Positions 33,699-45,200 of a stretch of 64,000 nucleotides of DNA are shown one piece after another (position 1 is the stretch's first letter; every line of letters starts with the position of its first letter). The notes beneath the pieces are model-generated. The model was not told where the DNA came from, did not search any database, and saw nothing but the letters and a program-made list of their open reading frames with translations. The translations under genes and the position numbers were made by a program. The DNA lies in the NCBI GenBank assembly GCA_022701365.1, contig JAKUHH010000177.1:868001-932000 (forward strand). Direction: 5' to 3'. Source of the stretch: Mycocentrospora acerina. Lineage: Eukaryota > Ascomycota > Dothideomycetes > Pleosporales.

Positions 33699-34072
33699 CG
33701 GTACTTGCGCGGCTGCTTCCTCCAGAGTCTATCGACTGCTCATGCTGGTACCTGCAACTCACGCCCTATCACCCGCCATTTTTGGGAGACAGCCAGTCAG
33801 AGCGTCTCGCGCGTCGGAGAGGGAGGTTGTTTCCGGAGAAGCGCGGAAATACTCGTGCCCCCACTTTGTCGACAGCCCCTCTCTGGTGGATGCCAACAGT
33901 CCGAGCGCACTATCCATGATGGCTCAAGCTCCACTACAATTCGCCTGCAAGAGGACGGGATTGGACATGGCATTGTTTCCTATCGACAAGCTTCTGCGAG
34001 GTAGCTGCAAGCTGCAGCAAGCTTTTGAGCGTTCCTCGGCGGGGTCCGAATCAAGTCTGCATGGCATGTAGG

Positions 34073-34080
34073 TATATAAG
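34073..34080 (+). promoter_or_regulatory. Probable TATA box of the acid phosphatase gene
   Basis: TATATAAG lies 74 bp before the start codon at 34154, a normal distance for a regulated filamentous-fungal promoter. Confidence 0.55.
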
Positions 34081-34153
34081 ATGGACGGGACGACAAGTAT
34101 CAATCCTTGCGATTTGAATCCTTGTCCGCTCATTGACTCTCCCTCTTCCCACC

Positions 34154-35639
34154 ATGAAGTCTGTCATTGCTCTCTCCCTCCTCGCGGGCGCTGAAGCCGC
34201 AGACACAGTCCTGGGAGCCTACATTTTCCACCGCCATGGCGACCGTACTCCCAAGGCCCTTGCGCCCACCAACCTCACCACCCTGGGCTATGAGCAAGTC
34301 TACACCTCGGGCCAGTACTTCCGGTCGCGCTACCTAAACTCGAGCTCGACTTCCATCCGCGGGCTCAACACGGACATTGTCAAGCTCTCCCAGCTCGCCG
34401 TCACCGCGCCCGTCGACAATGTGCTGCAAAACTCCGCCATGGGCTTCCTGCAAGGCTTGTACCCGCCTGTACAGACCGTACAGGTTCTTGCCAGCGGGAA
34501 CAGCGTACAGGCGCCCATGGACGGCTACCAGCTCGTTCCCGTCAACACGGTGCAGACTGGTGCGGGGAGTGAGGATGCAGGGTGGTTGCAGGATGCGAGC
34601 AGTTGCCCCAATGCGAAGAGCAGCTCGAATGCGTACTTTGAGAGCCAAGAGTATAGAGACTTGCTTGCCTCTACAAAGGATCTGTATGCCGGGGTGGTGG
34701 ATGTTGTGAATGGGACTTTCACCAAAGATCAGGTGACGTATAAGAATGCCTATATCGGTATGTCTCCCCTCATCAATCAGTTCATCTATCTGTCTATCCA
34801 TGCTAACAACATTCCCAGTGTATGACCTCCTCAACGTCGCTTCAATCCACAACTCCTCCACCCTCATCCCCAGCACCACCCTCGCCAACCTCTCCTCCTA
34901 CGCCTCGGTCCACGAATACGGCCTCGCCTACAACGCCTCGTCGCCCATCCGCGCCATCGCCGGCAAGCAGCTCGCAGGCGAAATCCTCTCAGCGCTCAAC
35001 AAGACAATCTCCTCGCGCGGCAGCACCCAACCCCTCGCCATCCAATTCGGCGCCTACGCCACCTTCCTCTCCTTCTTCGGCCTCACCGGCCTAGCCGACA
35101 AGAACCAAAACTTCACAAAGGTAGTCGACTACGCAACCTCCATGGCCTTTGAGCTCTTCACCTCGGCCGACCTCCAAACCGGTGCATGGCCCTCTACCGC
35201 CGACCTAAAAGTCCGCTTCCTCTTCCACGACGGCGCCGCCTCCTCCTCCAGCACCCCCACCGTATACCCCCTCTTTGGCGACTCCTCCTCCACCGCCCTC
35301 TCCTGGTCGGACTTTTCCTCCAAACTCTCCGCCTTTGCCGTCACCTCCACCGAGCAGTGGTGCACCGCCTGCGGAACTTCCGCTGGGAGCTGCGCCGCTT
35401 TTGCCTCAAACTCTTCGTCTTCCTCGTCCTCTTCATCCGCAACAAAGTCAAAGTCCAGCAACGCTGTTTCCCCCGCTGTGGGCGGCGTAATCGGCGCCTG
35501 CGTCACCCTTGTCGTTGTTCTCGGTGCGCTTGCCGCAGTCATGCTGCTCGGTGGATTTAGGCTCGCGAAGAAGGGCGGCTCTGCTGCTGCTGCTGCTTCG
35601 GGAGGTGCTGCTGCTGCGGGCGAGAAGTCCAAGGCGTAG
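34154..35639 (+). CDS. Histidine acid phosphatase, secreted and membrane-anchored
   Basis: Histidine acid phosphatases hydrolyse phosphomonoesters at acid pH through a phosphohistidine. Two exons (34154-34757 and 34819-35639, 61-bp intron) give 474 residues. A short signal peptide (MKSVIALSLLAGAEA) is followed by the catalytic motif RHGDRTP, with RHG at residues 27-29. The proton-donor HD pair is present at residues 338-339 in FLFHDGA. Many Asn-x-Ser/Thr sites suggest glycosylation. After the catalytic domain comes a Ser-rich linker, a membrane helix (GGVIGACVTLVVVLGALAAVMLL) and a short Ala/Gly/Lys tail. That predicts a type I membrane protein rather than a freely secreted enzyme. Substrate cannot be told from sequence. 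A TATA box 74 bp upstream suggests regulated expression. Confidence 0.9.
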
Positions 35640-35854
35640 ATGTGGACATGTGGATGTGTGGATGTGAGCATGGAAGAGGAGACGCAGGTTAGTAATGATG
35701 GATGCATGGATGCATGGATAGTGAGTTAGTTGGATAGTCACGATGCTACGAATCGAAACGATATGATATGATATGAAATACAATCAAATGAAATCAAATG
35801 AAGACGACGCAGTGCTATATGTTATACAATGCAATCAAATCCAACGTGCAAATT

Positions 35855-35890
<36 letters not shown>

Positions 35891-36365
35891 AAGAATGGGA
35901 GAAAAAAGCACAACAACTTGACAGCTCGACTCAACTCAACTCAACTCAGTGCATATCTCGTTTGGCCAGAAAATAATGGATGGATGAATGACACGAAGAA
36001 AGAAAAAAGGTACCCAGTGTGAGGTAGTTGAACAAGTAGTAGCCAAGGAAGAGAGTAAGATGGGAGGGGGAGAGAGAGAGAGAGGAAGAAAGATATGGAC
36101 AGATGAGACTTGTACTACATTTTTTTCCCCCATCTTACAAATATATAGCCACTGTCCATCCATCCATCCATCCTGCTCCATCTCACTCCACCTCACTCCA
36201 TCGTCTTTGAAGGGAAGGAAGGAGAGAGAGAGAGAGAGAGGGAGAAAAAAAAGAGAAAGACTCCCACAAACACCAAAGAAGATGTTACTACGCCCTCTTC
36301 ATCTCGCATTGTTTTTCCCACCTCCAAAAGACTGTCAACGCCAGACATTTGATACGATGGAGTTT
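35640..36365. other. Convergent spacer between the acid phosphatase and CBP80
   Basis: The 3' regions of two convergent genes. Repeats include GATGTGGATG-type repeats near 35640-35670, ATGATATG repeats near 35760, a GT run at 35861-35889, AACTC repeats near 35930 and GA-rich blocks near 36070 and 36225. No gene is supported. Confidence 0.65.
35861..35889. repeat. GT dinucleotide microsatellite
   Basis: About fourteen perfect GT units in the spacer between two convergent genes. Confidence 0.9.
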
Positions 36366-39359
36366 CTAAACCTCAGCATCCATATCCTCACCCACACCTG
36401 CATCCTCGCCCACCACTTCATCTTCCACAGTCTGCTCCGGATGCGCGGCAAGAAGTCTGATCCTTGCTTCGACTGCATCCTCACCCACAACCGACTCCTC
36501 AACCTGCGCCTTGCGTACAAATACAGTGTGCCAGCGCTTGCCCCATGCGCGAACGAGTTGTACTTGTTCCTCCGACAATGCGCCATTTGCCTGCTTCTCC
36601 TGCAACACGTCTGCAGAGCCCTCGGCCACTCCACGCATCGAATCTTCAATGTACTTGAAGAGTTCGCGCGCGGCATCGCGGTCCTTGGACAGAGTGGCTT
36701 CTACCATCTCGACTTGCTCCTGTGGCAGGCCCTTTTGGAGTCGTGCAGAGGCAATCTGGCGGTTGCGGTTCGTCACTTTGGCAACAGTGTTGGAAACCAT
36801 TTCAAAGACCCAGCTCTCAGTCAGCGCCTCGCCGGCTCCCATGTGGCTTCCAAAGACCCACTGCACGACCGTCATTGGCGCAAGGATGGTGTAGTTGAGA
36901 AGAATGTCGATGATTCGGACGGCGACGCCGGGCTGATCCTTCCAGTACTCGACCACGCTTGCCACAATCTGGCGTCGTGCAACTTCGTTGGACGAAATCT
37001 CAAGCAAGCGGTCTTTGCCCCGCTCAATGCATGAGAGTACGTGTGATAGTGACTTTGCGCCAAGTCTGCAGATGGCTGTGACAAAGGCATCGGTGGATGG
37101 AACGAGAACTTCGGTGATGCCCGCTTCAAGGGCCTTTTCGTGGATCTTGTTGATGGTCTCTTGAATGTCTTCAGCCGAAGCCTTCTTTCGAAGCTGATGA
37201 AGTAATGTCTGGCCTTCGACAGCGTATGGTGTGTCTACAAGAAGAGATTAGCTGGGTCCAGTCCTGAGTGTTACGAATACATACCTGGGTTCTCGTATTT
37301 GAAGTCCGGGCTGTTGTCCTCGTCCAATCGCTCTGGAATCATAGAGTGCATCTGCTCGGGTAGGGTTGATCGGATACGCTTGGCGAACGATAGACGAATC
37401 TCCTTGTCAAGTGCAGCGAGGATGAAAGCCTTCTTTGGGTGCAGATCTGAAATGTCAAGATCAACAAGCCTAGATTCTGATTAGCTGAGTATGACAAGAG
37501 AGAAATTCATCACGAACCATTCTGTCCACCTCCAGCGGAACTCAAAGTTACTCAGATGATGCGAGAACCAGTCCAGGAATCGGTATCCCAGCTCAAGGTC
37601 CAACACAGGCAAGCTGTTATAGATGGTACGAATAGCTCGCCCAAGCGACGGGGCGATGGCGGCAGGAGCGACCTTACAGCATTGCGTGATAAGCGAATGG
37701 TAGTAGACAAGCTTGTGCTCAGCGCTAGGTAGCTTGAACAATTGCGAGAAAATGGCATCGATGATCATGTCCTCGGACTTGTACTGAACCTTCTCGCCAA
37801 CTGCGTCACGGAACTTGTCGAAGGGCGTCCCGCGCTTAGCGAAAGTCTCGAGAGACCAGTAGCAATCCAAATCTACAAGGAACTTGGCGACCATTTCCCG
37901 GTTGAAGTCTAGCTGATTGATCGTGTCGACAATGCCGTCACGGATCAGAGACGAAGCAATGTCGGTGGTCTTGGGAACCGTGCAACCTTCGGTGTCCGCA
38001 AAAAGAGAGAAGTAGGCTTCCGGGAAGATTGGTCGGGGTCCAGGGTTGACAGGCGAAGGAATGGTGAAAGTGGGGAAGGCATGGGTTGGGGGTGCGCTGG
38101 GCAAAGTGTCATCCTCTGTCTTGACCCTGCGCAAAGCCTCTAGGTCAAATCGTGGGAGACAGCTGAGCTCGAAGCCGGATTCAGCCTCGCTCGTGAGTTG
38201 TGCCTGTAGCAGACCAATCACACTGTGATAGCCCATGGGCTTCTCGCTGTCCTCTCCAACATACGAGTGAATCAGACCCTCGATCGGCACCATGTTGCTA
38301 GCAACAATGCCCGTGTTCGTCAGCAACTGTTGAGCCTGTTCGTGAAATCGGTTTCCTCCAGCGACCAACGCGTACGGAACTGTAAGAAGAATGATCTTGA
38401 TGAGTTCGATACCAACAGTCTGACATGGTTAGCGACTGACTTTAAACGAACCGCAGCAGACTTCACTCACGTCGTTTTCGTTCGTAGTCTGAAGATCCAC
38501 GACGGTATCGAACAATTGCCCCAAGAAGGTGAACACGCCATCGTCTTGGTACAGCGCCTGCAGGCAGGCAAAGAATCTTAGAAGCAGCTTGAACTCCTTC
38601 CACTCGCCGGCGTTGAGCGCTTCCTGGGCACGATCTCCAACACGCTTCATAGCCTCTATGGTGATCTCTGGCTTGACGTCATTGCCGTAGAACGCGACTG
38701 CTGCGACGAATGGAATCTTGAATGGCTGCTCGATGATACTATAGATTGTCAGTAGGTATCCAGCGATTATACCCTTTTCTAGACTACACATACAGCTGAA
38801 CGAATACATCGAAGAAGTCGGACCTAAGGCGCTCGTCGTCGTATTGTTCGCCAAAGTACTTTGCAATCTCAATGGCCTCGTCCTGGGGCAGCTTGGTAGA
38901 ACTGGCAATGTTCAAGAGCAGTCGGCGGAGCTTAGGAAATGGCGGTTCTTCGTAACGGCGGCGCGGAGGGCCGTCATCGTGACGGCGTCGCTGAGGGCCT
39001 CGGCGGTCGTCACGGTATGCGTTGGTATCCTCGTCATCTACGCAATGACAGTCAGTATGGTGAAAATACAAATGGTGCTCCTATGACAGTTTATGGAGAG
39101 TGATCGGATGGCGGCTGGCAAACAGATCGCGCAATATCTTCACCGCCTTCTCCAGTCTATAAAATCAAGATCAAGAAGGCGTCAAACACATCCGAGAAGC
39201 TCCACTGAGTAGAGCCATACTTGGCGCATCGAGCTCTCAACACCAGACTTTTGCAAAACATATCACAAACTCACCATCGCGACGACGCTTGTTCCCTCCT
39301 CGATTACCCCCCCGATCACGTCTATCAGGACGCTCATCCCTCGTGTCGAGATCCGCCAT
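36366..39359 (-). CDS. CBC1: Nuclear cap-binding complex large subunit CBP80/Cbc1 (MIF4G-like)
   Basis: CBP80 with CBP20 binds the m7G cap of nascent transcripts and supports splicing, export and decay. Six exons (39275-39359, 38794-39037, 38471-38738, 37518-38419, 37285-37469, 36366-37234) keep one frame and give about 850 residues, the family's usual size. The N-terminus is Arg/Asp-rich (MADLDTRDERPDRRDRGG). It is followed by the first MIF4G-like helical domain (FPKLRRLLLNIASSTKLPQD), then KIPFVAAVAFYGNDVKPEI, and the characteristic WFSHHLSNFEFRWRWTEW. The C-terminal domain includes LLEISSNEVARRQIVASVVEYWKDQPG and AMTVVQWVFGSHMG (with neighbouring residues by position). The fourth intron (37470-37517) uses a GTTCGT donor, weaker than the others. 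Without that intron the frame meets a stop, so its use is inferred. The protein ends in an acidic tail. Confidence 0.92.
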
Positions 39360-41518
39360 ATTCGACACGGAAGCAGCTTCAGACCTAAGTCGATGAGTTT
39401 CTGGCGATTCTTCGCGTTGCGGGCGGTACTGGTCGCTGCGCGCACAGGGAAAGCGGTCGCGGTCGAAGTAAGACGATTTTCTGGGCGGCGTGTAGCAAGA
39501 GGGAATGTGTCCGCGCTGCCGGAATTGTCGACGGTGGTGTTGTTTGATGGGGCGCGACTCAATTAAAGCTGTGTCGAAGTCGAGGATAGCTTCACGTCGC
39601 GCCTGCTCAGAGTGGCTAGCGTGTGTATTGTCTTGGCAACGACTAGGATGTACGCGCGACGCTGCCGCCGGTTCAAAAGAGTGCACCGACACATCGTTAA
39701 ATGGTGAAAGTGCTCTAATGGTACAAGGCTGTTGTGGTGGGCATGATTTGGTACTGGTATTTTTTCGATGAAGCGGTTGGAAACTGAAGTCAATACCAAG
39801 TCCGAGTAAATCTACCATGGCTCCTCCATTCATGTTCGCGTCCACGCTATCCGTGGTACTGTTCATATCCATCTCTTAGGCCAAAACCTTACGGAGACCC
39901 ACAGACAAAGCCGAGATCGACTAGTTTCTCAGACTCTGGAAAGAAGGCTGCTGCTCCCACAGAAGATAAAGCTCTCCGAGCCTCAAAAGTCGTACCGCGG
40001 TTCCGCTGCCGTCTTGTTGTTCGAGGCACAGCACTTGAATTGTATATCTTCAAAGCAGATGCTCAGTCTCTTGAAATCGGTAAAACTGGGCTTTGTCTTT
40101 TGAAGAGAGGTGAGTAGAGTGACAGCAGAACAAGTTATAGGGGGGTACTATATAATCATCAGTGGCCGCAAGGGCCCGAGCTGCAGTTAGGTGAGATCAA
40201 ATGCAGGTAAAAGTGAACGATAAGTGAAAGAAAATGCATATGTACTTCAATTCTATAAGTCCTCGGGGAGTTGAAGTCCATCACAATGAGCCGTATCGAC
40301 GACGACTGCAACAAGAAGTTCAAATCCCTCTTTAAAACTGTACAAGCACGCATCATGGAGAACAGCGCAAGGAAGAGCTTCAAATCCTAGCGAGCATCGA
40401 CAAGAGAGAGCAACATAAAGCACACCATGTTTCCTCGAAAAATTCTTCAGTCCATCAACGCGAGAACAGTTTTTCAGGCAGAATGGGAGAAGACAAAGTC
40501 CTTCTTAAGCTGGCAATGGAACAGAAGCATTACACGAAGCCGAAGAGCATCAAAAAAGTGCGCTATTACTGATTTCCTATCAGGAAAACAGTTCTTTCGT
40601 TCTCCATTAATGCTCACAGTGAACATCGAACTGTTCTGTCATAACCGCACGGAAAGTCACAGGAAACCACATTTCACCACATCATCAATAAAAGAAAGAA
40701 AGAATAGAGAAAGAATGTTGAAAAGGTGACCAGTCTACCCATCGATGAGACTGAGGAAATAGAAGGTTACACCTTACGCCAGTTTGTGAATACATCTCTT
40801 ATACACGAGTTGCTATCCATTTCCCCGACATACAAACAGTTTCTTGCTTCCAGTACTCCTTCAGGTCTAACAGTCCGCCAATCATTACGAGCAGCCCGTC
40901 AGTCCCTATGTTTCCGGGTGCAAGCCCATCTGATACAGCCCGATACTCCAAGTCCACGCGGAATGCGGGATCGTAGAGGATCAACTTCGCCAGCCTATGC
41001 TCAGCCCTACCAGATAAAACTTACTTCGAACAGAACTCCTGCATGCAAACAAAACATGCATTGCAGCCAATACCAGCCAGTGTGTCATAAAGATCCCCAG
41101 GCATCGAAACATCCCTAGATGCTGCAAACTGGTACTTTATGACTTTTGTCGGTTCCTCATTGCCCTCATCTTGCAACTGTCTGTGCTCATCGAGCACTGA
41201 AGAAAAAGGAAAGGAATACATCTACGGTGCCAGCCCGCGAAGGTTGCGTAGAGACGGGAAGGCTAAGAGCCTGGAAGCAAAGAAAACCAGGCCCTTTTCA
41301 TAAGTGTGAATGTTGGTAGCATTGAAAGACGCGCTCAGATATTGCAAGGAAGGGGTGTACACATTGCAGTATGAACACCCGAAAAACTGACACCCAAGTG
41401 GTACTCCAAAATGTTCGCATCTTTGAGGCGGGAGATCTTCATGCTCGTGAGCGGAGAAGAATACATGCCGCGCCGCAAAGATAAAATTGTATCGTTTTCG
41501 CATAAGGGAAGGCAGAAT
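39360..41518. other. Spacer between GSK3 and CBP80, possible small unknown gene inside
   Basis: About 2.2 kb. The CBP80-proximal half is probably promoter and leader. On the minus strand, 41221-41003 and 40984-40799 hold two open stretches, QLQDEGNEEPTKVIKYQFAA and YDPAFRVDLEYRAVSDGLAP (each continuing further). They would join across a 30-bp interval with GTAAGT and TAG ends. The intron would be unusually short, and I recognise no family. I therefore leave it as a candidate only. Confidence 0.4.
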
Positions 41519-43037
41519 TTAATCTAGCCTGGCCAGCATTTGGTCCCTCGTTAACGGCTTGAAGTTCGGAGACTCGAAGTCCAAACCGCGGGCAGCCAAT
41601 TCGGCACGGATGTGTTGCGGCACGAGTTGCTGGTTGAGTTGGGGTGCGATCGAAAGTTCTGAAACTTGTCAGTTGGGTTCCCAGTTATGATGAAACGAGA
41701 ATAATTACCGTGGTGAGTAAAGTTGTAGAGCACCGGAAGATCTCGCACAGCCCCGTTCGGATGACGTGAATCTGGTAGACGCGTGCTCGGGTCCCTCAAC
41801 TCGTCGAAGAAGGGGTGCACCATGGCGTCGATGGCCGAAAGACGCTGAGTTGGTGTGTACTCGAGCAACTTGGAGATCAAGTCAATGGCATTGGGGTCAG
41901 CCTTCCGGAACACCTGAGAGCTTGTTAGCCAACGAACTGAAACAACATAACAGTCAACACTAGACATACCTTATTGAACGGATGTGGCTTGATCTGAGGA
42001 AACTTGTGTTCCATGTAGTTGGGGTTCATTGTGCGAATCTGATCGCGGGTGGGAGTTCCAAGGACCTTGATGATCTCCACAAGCTGGTCGATACCCGATT
42101 CACCAGGGAACAGCGGCTGACCGAGCATGAGCTCCGCCATTACGCAGCCAGTTGACCAGACATCTGGTATTTGTCAGCAGAGCGAAACGCAGATACAGGA
42201 CGACAGGCCGAGTCCAATGACGTACCAATCTTGGTAGTGTAGTTTGTGGCCCCAAAAATGAGTTCAGGTGCTCGGTAGTACCTGGAGCAGATGTATGACA
42301 CATTTGGCTCGTTTTCTACAAGGATCTTTGCGCTTCCAAAATCGCACAATTTCAGGATACCAGTGGCCGGATCAAGCAAGAGGTTTTGGGGCTTGATGTC
42401 CCTGTGGCAAATGCCTTGCGAGTGAATGTACGCGAGCGAGCGGAACAGCTGGTAAATGTAGAGCTTGACTTCGAGGATGGGCATGACCGTCTTCATTTTG
42501 TTGAAGTAACGCGAGGCACGGTACACGGTCTCGGGGACAAATTCAAGCACGAGGTTCAGGTACACTTCGTCCTTCTGTGGCTGTACCGGTTAGCTACGTG
42601 GCATCCAGAGTCGCGCTTGCTTGCAGACACGTACCCGCTCGCCGTTGTTGTAGAAGAAGGCCTTGAGCTCGACAATGTTTGGGTGTCGCACGATGCGCAT
42701 AATCTGCAGTTCGCGGTTCTGCCTTGTGCGTTAGAAGTGAAGTTCGACAGTCACATGCACAAGCTTACCTTGAAGCGCTTGTCCTGCAGCACGCGCTTGA
42801 TGGCGGCATCCTCGCCGCTAGGCGACAGCTTTGTCTGGAAGACGACGCCAAAGGATCCGTTTCCTACAATCTTGCACTGCGTGTACGCCAGGTCCTTGTA
42901 GTCGCCGGTCAGGCCGTCCTGGACTTTCTCGCGGATGACTTCTGCACTGCTGTTAGCATTGCGGGGGCTTCGGGCCAGGAGGTGCACTGACCGCCCATTC
43001 TGAGTGACGAGAAGGCCGATGGCCGGTTCTGGCTCAT
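41519..43037 (-). CDS. GSK3: Glycogen synthase kinase 3 (GSK3/Skp1/Rim11-type)
   Basis: Seven exons (42992-43037, 42769-42941, 42635-42718, 42226-42574, 41970-42163, 41709-41913, 41519-41658), separated by 50-62 bp introns, keep one frame and give 396 residues, the normal GSK3 length. Seen are the glycine loop GNGSFGVV, the ATP lysine in AAIKRV, the catalytic loop HRDIKPQNLLLD, DFGSAK, and the activation-loop tyrosine in VSYICSRYYRAPELIFGATNY. Next come DVWSTGCVMAELMLGQPLFPGESG and the C-lobe helix RTMNPNYMEHKFPQIKPHPF. GSK3 is a constitutively active kinase with roles in metabolism, meiosis and stress in fungi. The first exon (MSQNRPSAFSSLRMG) is short and contains no conserved domain, so the start is less firm than the rest. 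The GC-rich stretch to about 43700 is probably its leader and promoter. Confidence 0.95.
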
Positions 43038-45200
43038 TGTTTGAGGGAAACACGCGGGGGGTAGAGATCCGGCAAACGATGCGCGGACTGCTAGTACAGG
43101 AAGATCGAGGGGCAGCACTTCAGCTTCAGGATACGTGTGAGATGGTCGTGTTGGGGTGCAGCGTGGTGGTTGGAGGTGTGAGATGAGTGTTGGCGGAGTT
43201 GGGTGGAGCGCTCGTGGTGCAGACGACTTGAGCAGGCGGGCAAGAGGCGTGCGTGGCTTGGTCACTTGTCACGCAACACGGGTTGTTTGCAGCGCAGCGG
43301 TGCAGGAGGAAGGTGCAGAGGGGGTGAATGAGAGGGAAGAGAATAGTAATTGACGTCGGGAGCTGCAGGTGGAATTGAGGATTGGAAAGCGGGCAGATGA
43401 TGAGAGGTTAGGGCGGGGGAGCAGACGAAGCGCACTAGTGCTAGGTAAAATCGATGCCAACGTGACCTCGTTCGCAGCGGCGCCCTGACCAGTGAATCCA
43501 CGCCCGGCTCACGACGAAGCGCACGCTGGTGTACCGATGGCGAACGGGGCCCAGGAACCTGAGGGCCTCCGGGGCTCGACGCAGAGGGTTGTTTGTTCCG
43601 CAAGGCTGCAGTTCGTTGCACGCACGCCGGAGCAGCAGATCGCTCGTTCATGAAACAGACGTCACCAGGGCGCAGCTTGCCAGGGCGGCGTGCACACGGC
43701 AGATGGAGCTCTGTGACTGAGCCATGGCCTGGGTATCTGTACCTAGCTACTCGCAGACGCGCGCCCTGAAATGCAGGCCGACAAAGTGAAGCGCTGCACA
43801 GCTGTGACGGCCCGTGTGTTTATCAACACCTCTGGCTGTCTCGGGCTGGGTGTTGGCTGGGTGTTGGCTGGGTGTTGGCTGTTGCACATCTGCCTGGCCC
43901 AGCACTTGTCCGTCTGGCATGCCTGCACAAGACACAGCCGCAGTGTTGCCAATTCAAAACGACAACCACCTGCACGCATGCTCACGTGCAGTTCCGCTGA
44001 AAACAAGCCCACGTTGGAATCCTCTTGCAGTGGTCCAGGAACGATCCGGCTGGGACCGCACACGCCCATGATTTCACCGTCTTCACCACCTGCCTGGCGC
44101 CGCCAGCCAGCCAGACCTTCGAACGGCACCCAGACGCCTCGATCATCACGAGGTCCGCAGATTGGCACGCTGGACGTTCTCCTCAACCATGGTCTAATCG
44201 CCCCTAGTCCCGGGCTATTGTGAGCTTAGCGAGGCCAAATTGGATATTCCCAACATCGTGAAGTGCTCAGGGCTCACCATCACCAGCCAATTCCATGCTG
44301 CGGACGCCGGAGCGCGGTGGCCAACACAGGATTTTATGCAACATGCAAACGCCAAAGAGCAGGCATTCACTGCACATCTTTTTTTTTTTTGCACTGCATC
44401 CCATCAATCAATGCAGCCGCCACCTCGCTCATTCTCGTCTCATCTCGTCATAATTTCTGAAGTTCCCGGCCTCCTCCAGGCCCACCTTTGTGAACAGCTG
44501 ACCATCTTCCACTCCCTGGTCCTGGCACCCCTCCTCTCTGCAGCCCACAGCTCTCCGAAAACACCAACCAGCGGCTTGGGCCTCCCCATCGCGGCCATTT
44601 GTTCCATGCTGCAGAGGCTCTTTACATCTAGCTTCGCTCGTCTCCAAACATATCCTTGATCAAGAGCATGCCAACCCTCAAGCATCTGTCCCTGGTTGGC
44701 AAGTCATGGTGGATGTCTCAACGGCGCCGCTATGTTCGGCTGTGAAGCCCCGGAAAGCCGGATGAACCACTCGATGAGTATTACACGAGCAACCACGTAT
44801 TGCCTGCCTTAGCACCGATCGAGCCAGGCGTGCAGGAACCAACATTCTCCTCAAAGTCTTCATGATGTTGCATCTGCTCTCTTCATTTCATTTCCACCAT
44901 GACCTCGCTCCTTCATGTTGCACAGCACGTGCGGGCACACACGAAAAAGGCTCGATCCAGGCGGCGCGGGCAAATGGATGCGTTGATGAGTCGAGTCATT
45001 TTCAACTGATGTTTAAAAGCAGCTCTAGGCAGGCACCAATCGCAGGATATTCAGCACAGCTGCAGCTAAATCACTTGGAAATTCGGGCTCGTTCTGTGGA
45101 CAGCCAAGCTCTCATTCCACGTCAACAATTCTGTGCCGTGCAGCCCCACTATAGTCACATGACCAACACATCACCATCCCGTCTGGCGCATACCCATGGC
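43038..45200. other. GSK3 promoter side of a large gene-poor region
   Basis: No convincing gene. The first 700 bp contain long minus-strand frames rich in Pro/Ser/Arg (for example 43262-43651), which fit the GC-rich GSK3 leader rather than a protein. A 12-bp tandem repeat lies at 43844-43880. The rest holds short frames without recognisable content. Confidence 0.55.
43844..43880 (+). repeat. 12-bp tandem repeat, three copies
   Basis: Three nearly perfect copies of GGCTGGGTGTTG occur in a row in the spacer upstream of GSK3. Confidence 0.85.

Larger units (their letters stand above)
33463..34153. other. Spacer between PIG-P and the acid phosphatase
   Basis: Contains the 24-bp minisatellite (33504-33698) and the promoter of the acid phosphatase, with a TATATAAG box at 34073-34080. 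A frame from about 33284 stays open through the minisatellite, but I do not accept it as a gene. Confidence 0.6.

Noticed and set aside
33284..33919. Open frame of 211 codons overlapping the end of PIG-P
   Set aside because: Its first part is a shadow of PIG-P, and the rest is kept open mainly by the 24-bp minisatellite. It is reported as a repeat instead.
43262..43651. Minus-strand frame rich in Pro, Ser and Arg upstream of GSK3
   Set aside because: It ends before the GSK3 start and fits a GC-rich leader; no domain is visible.
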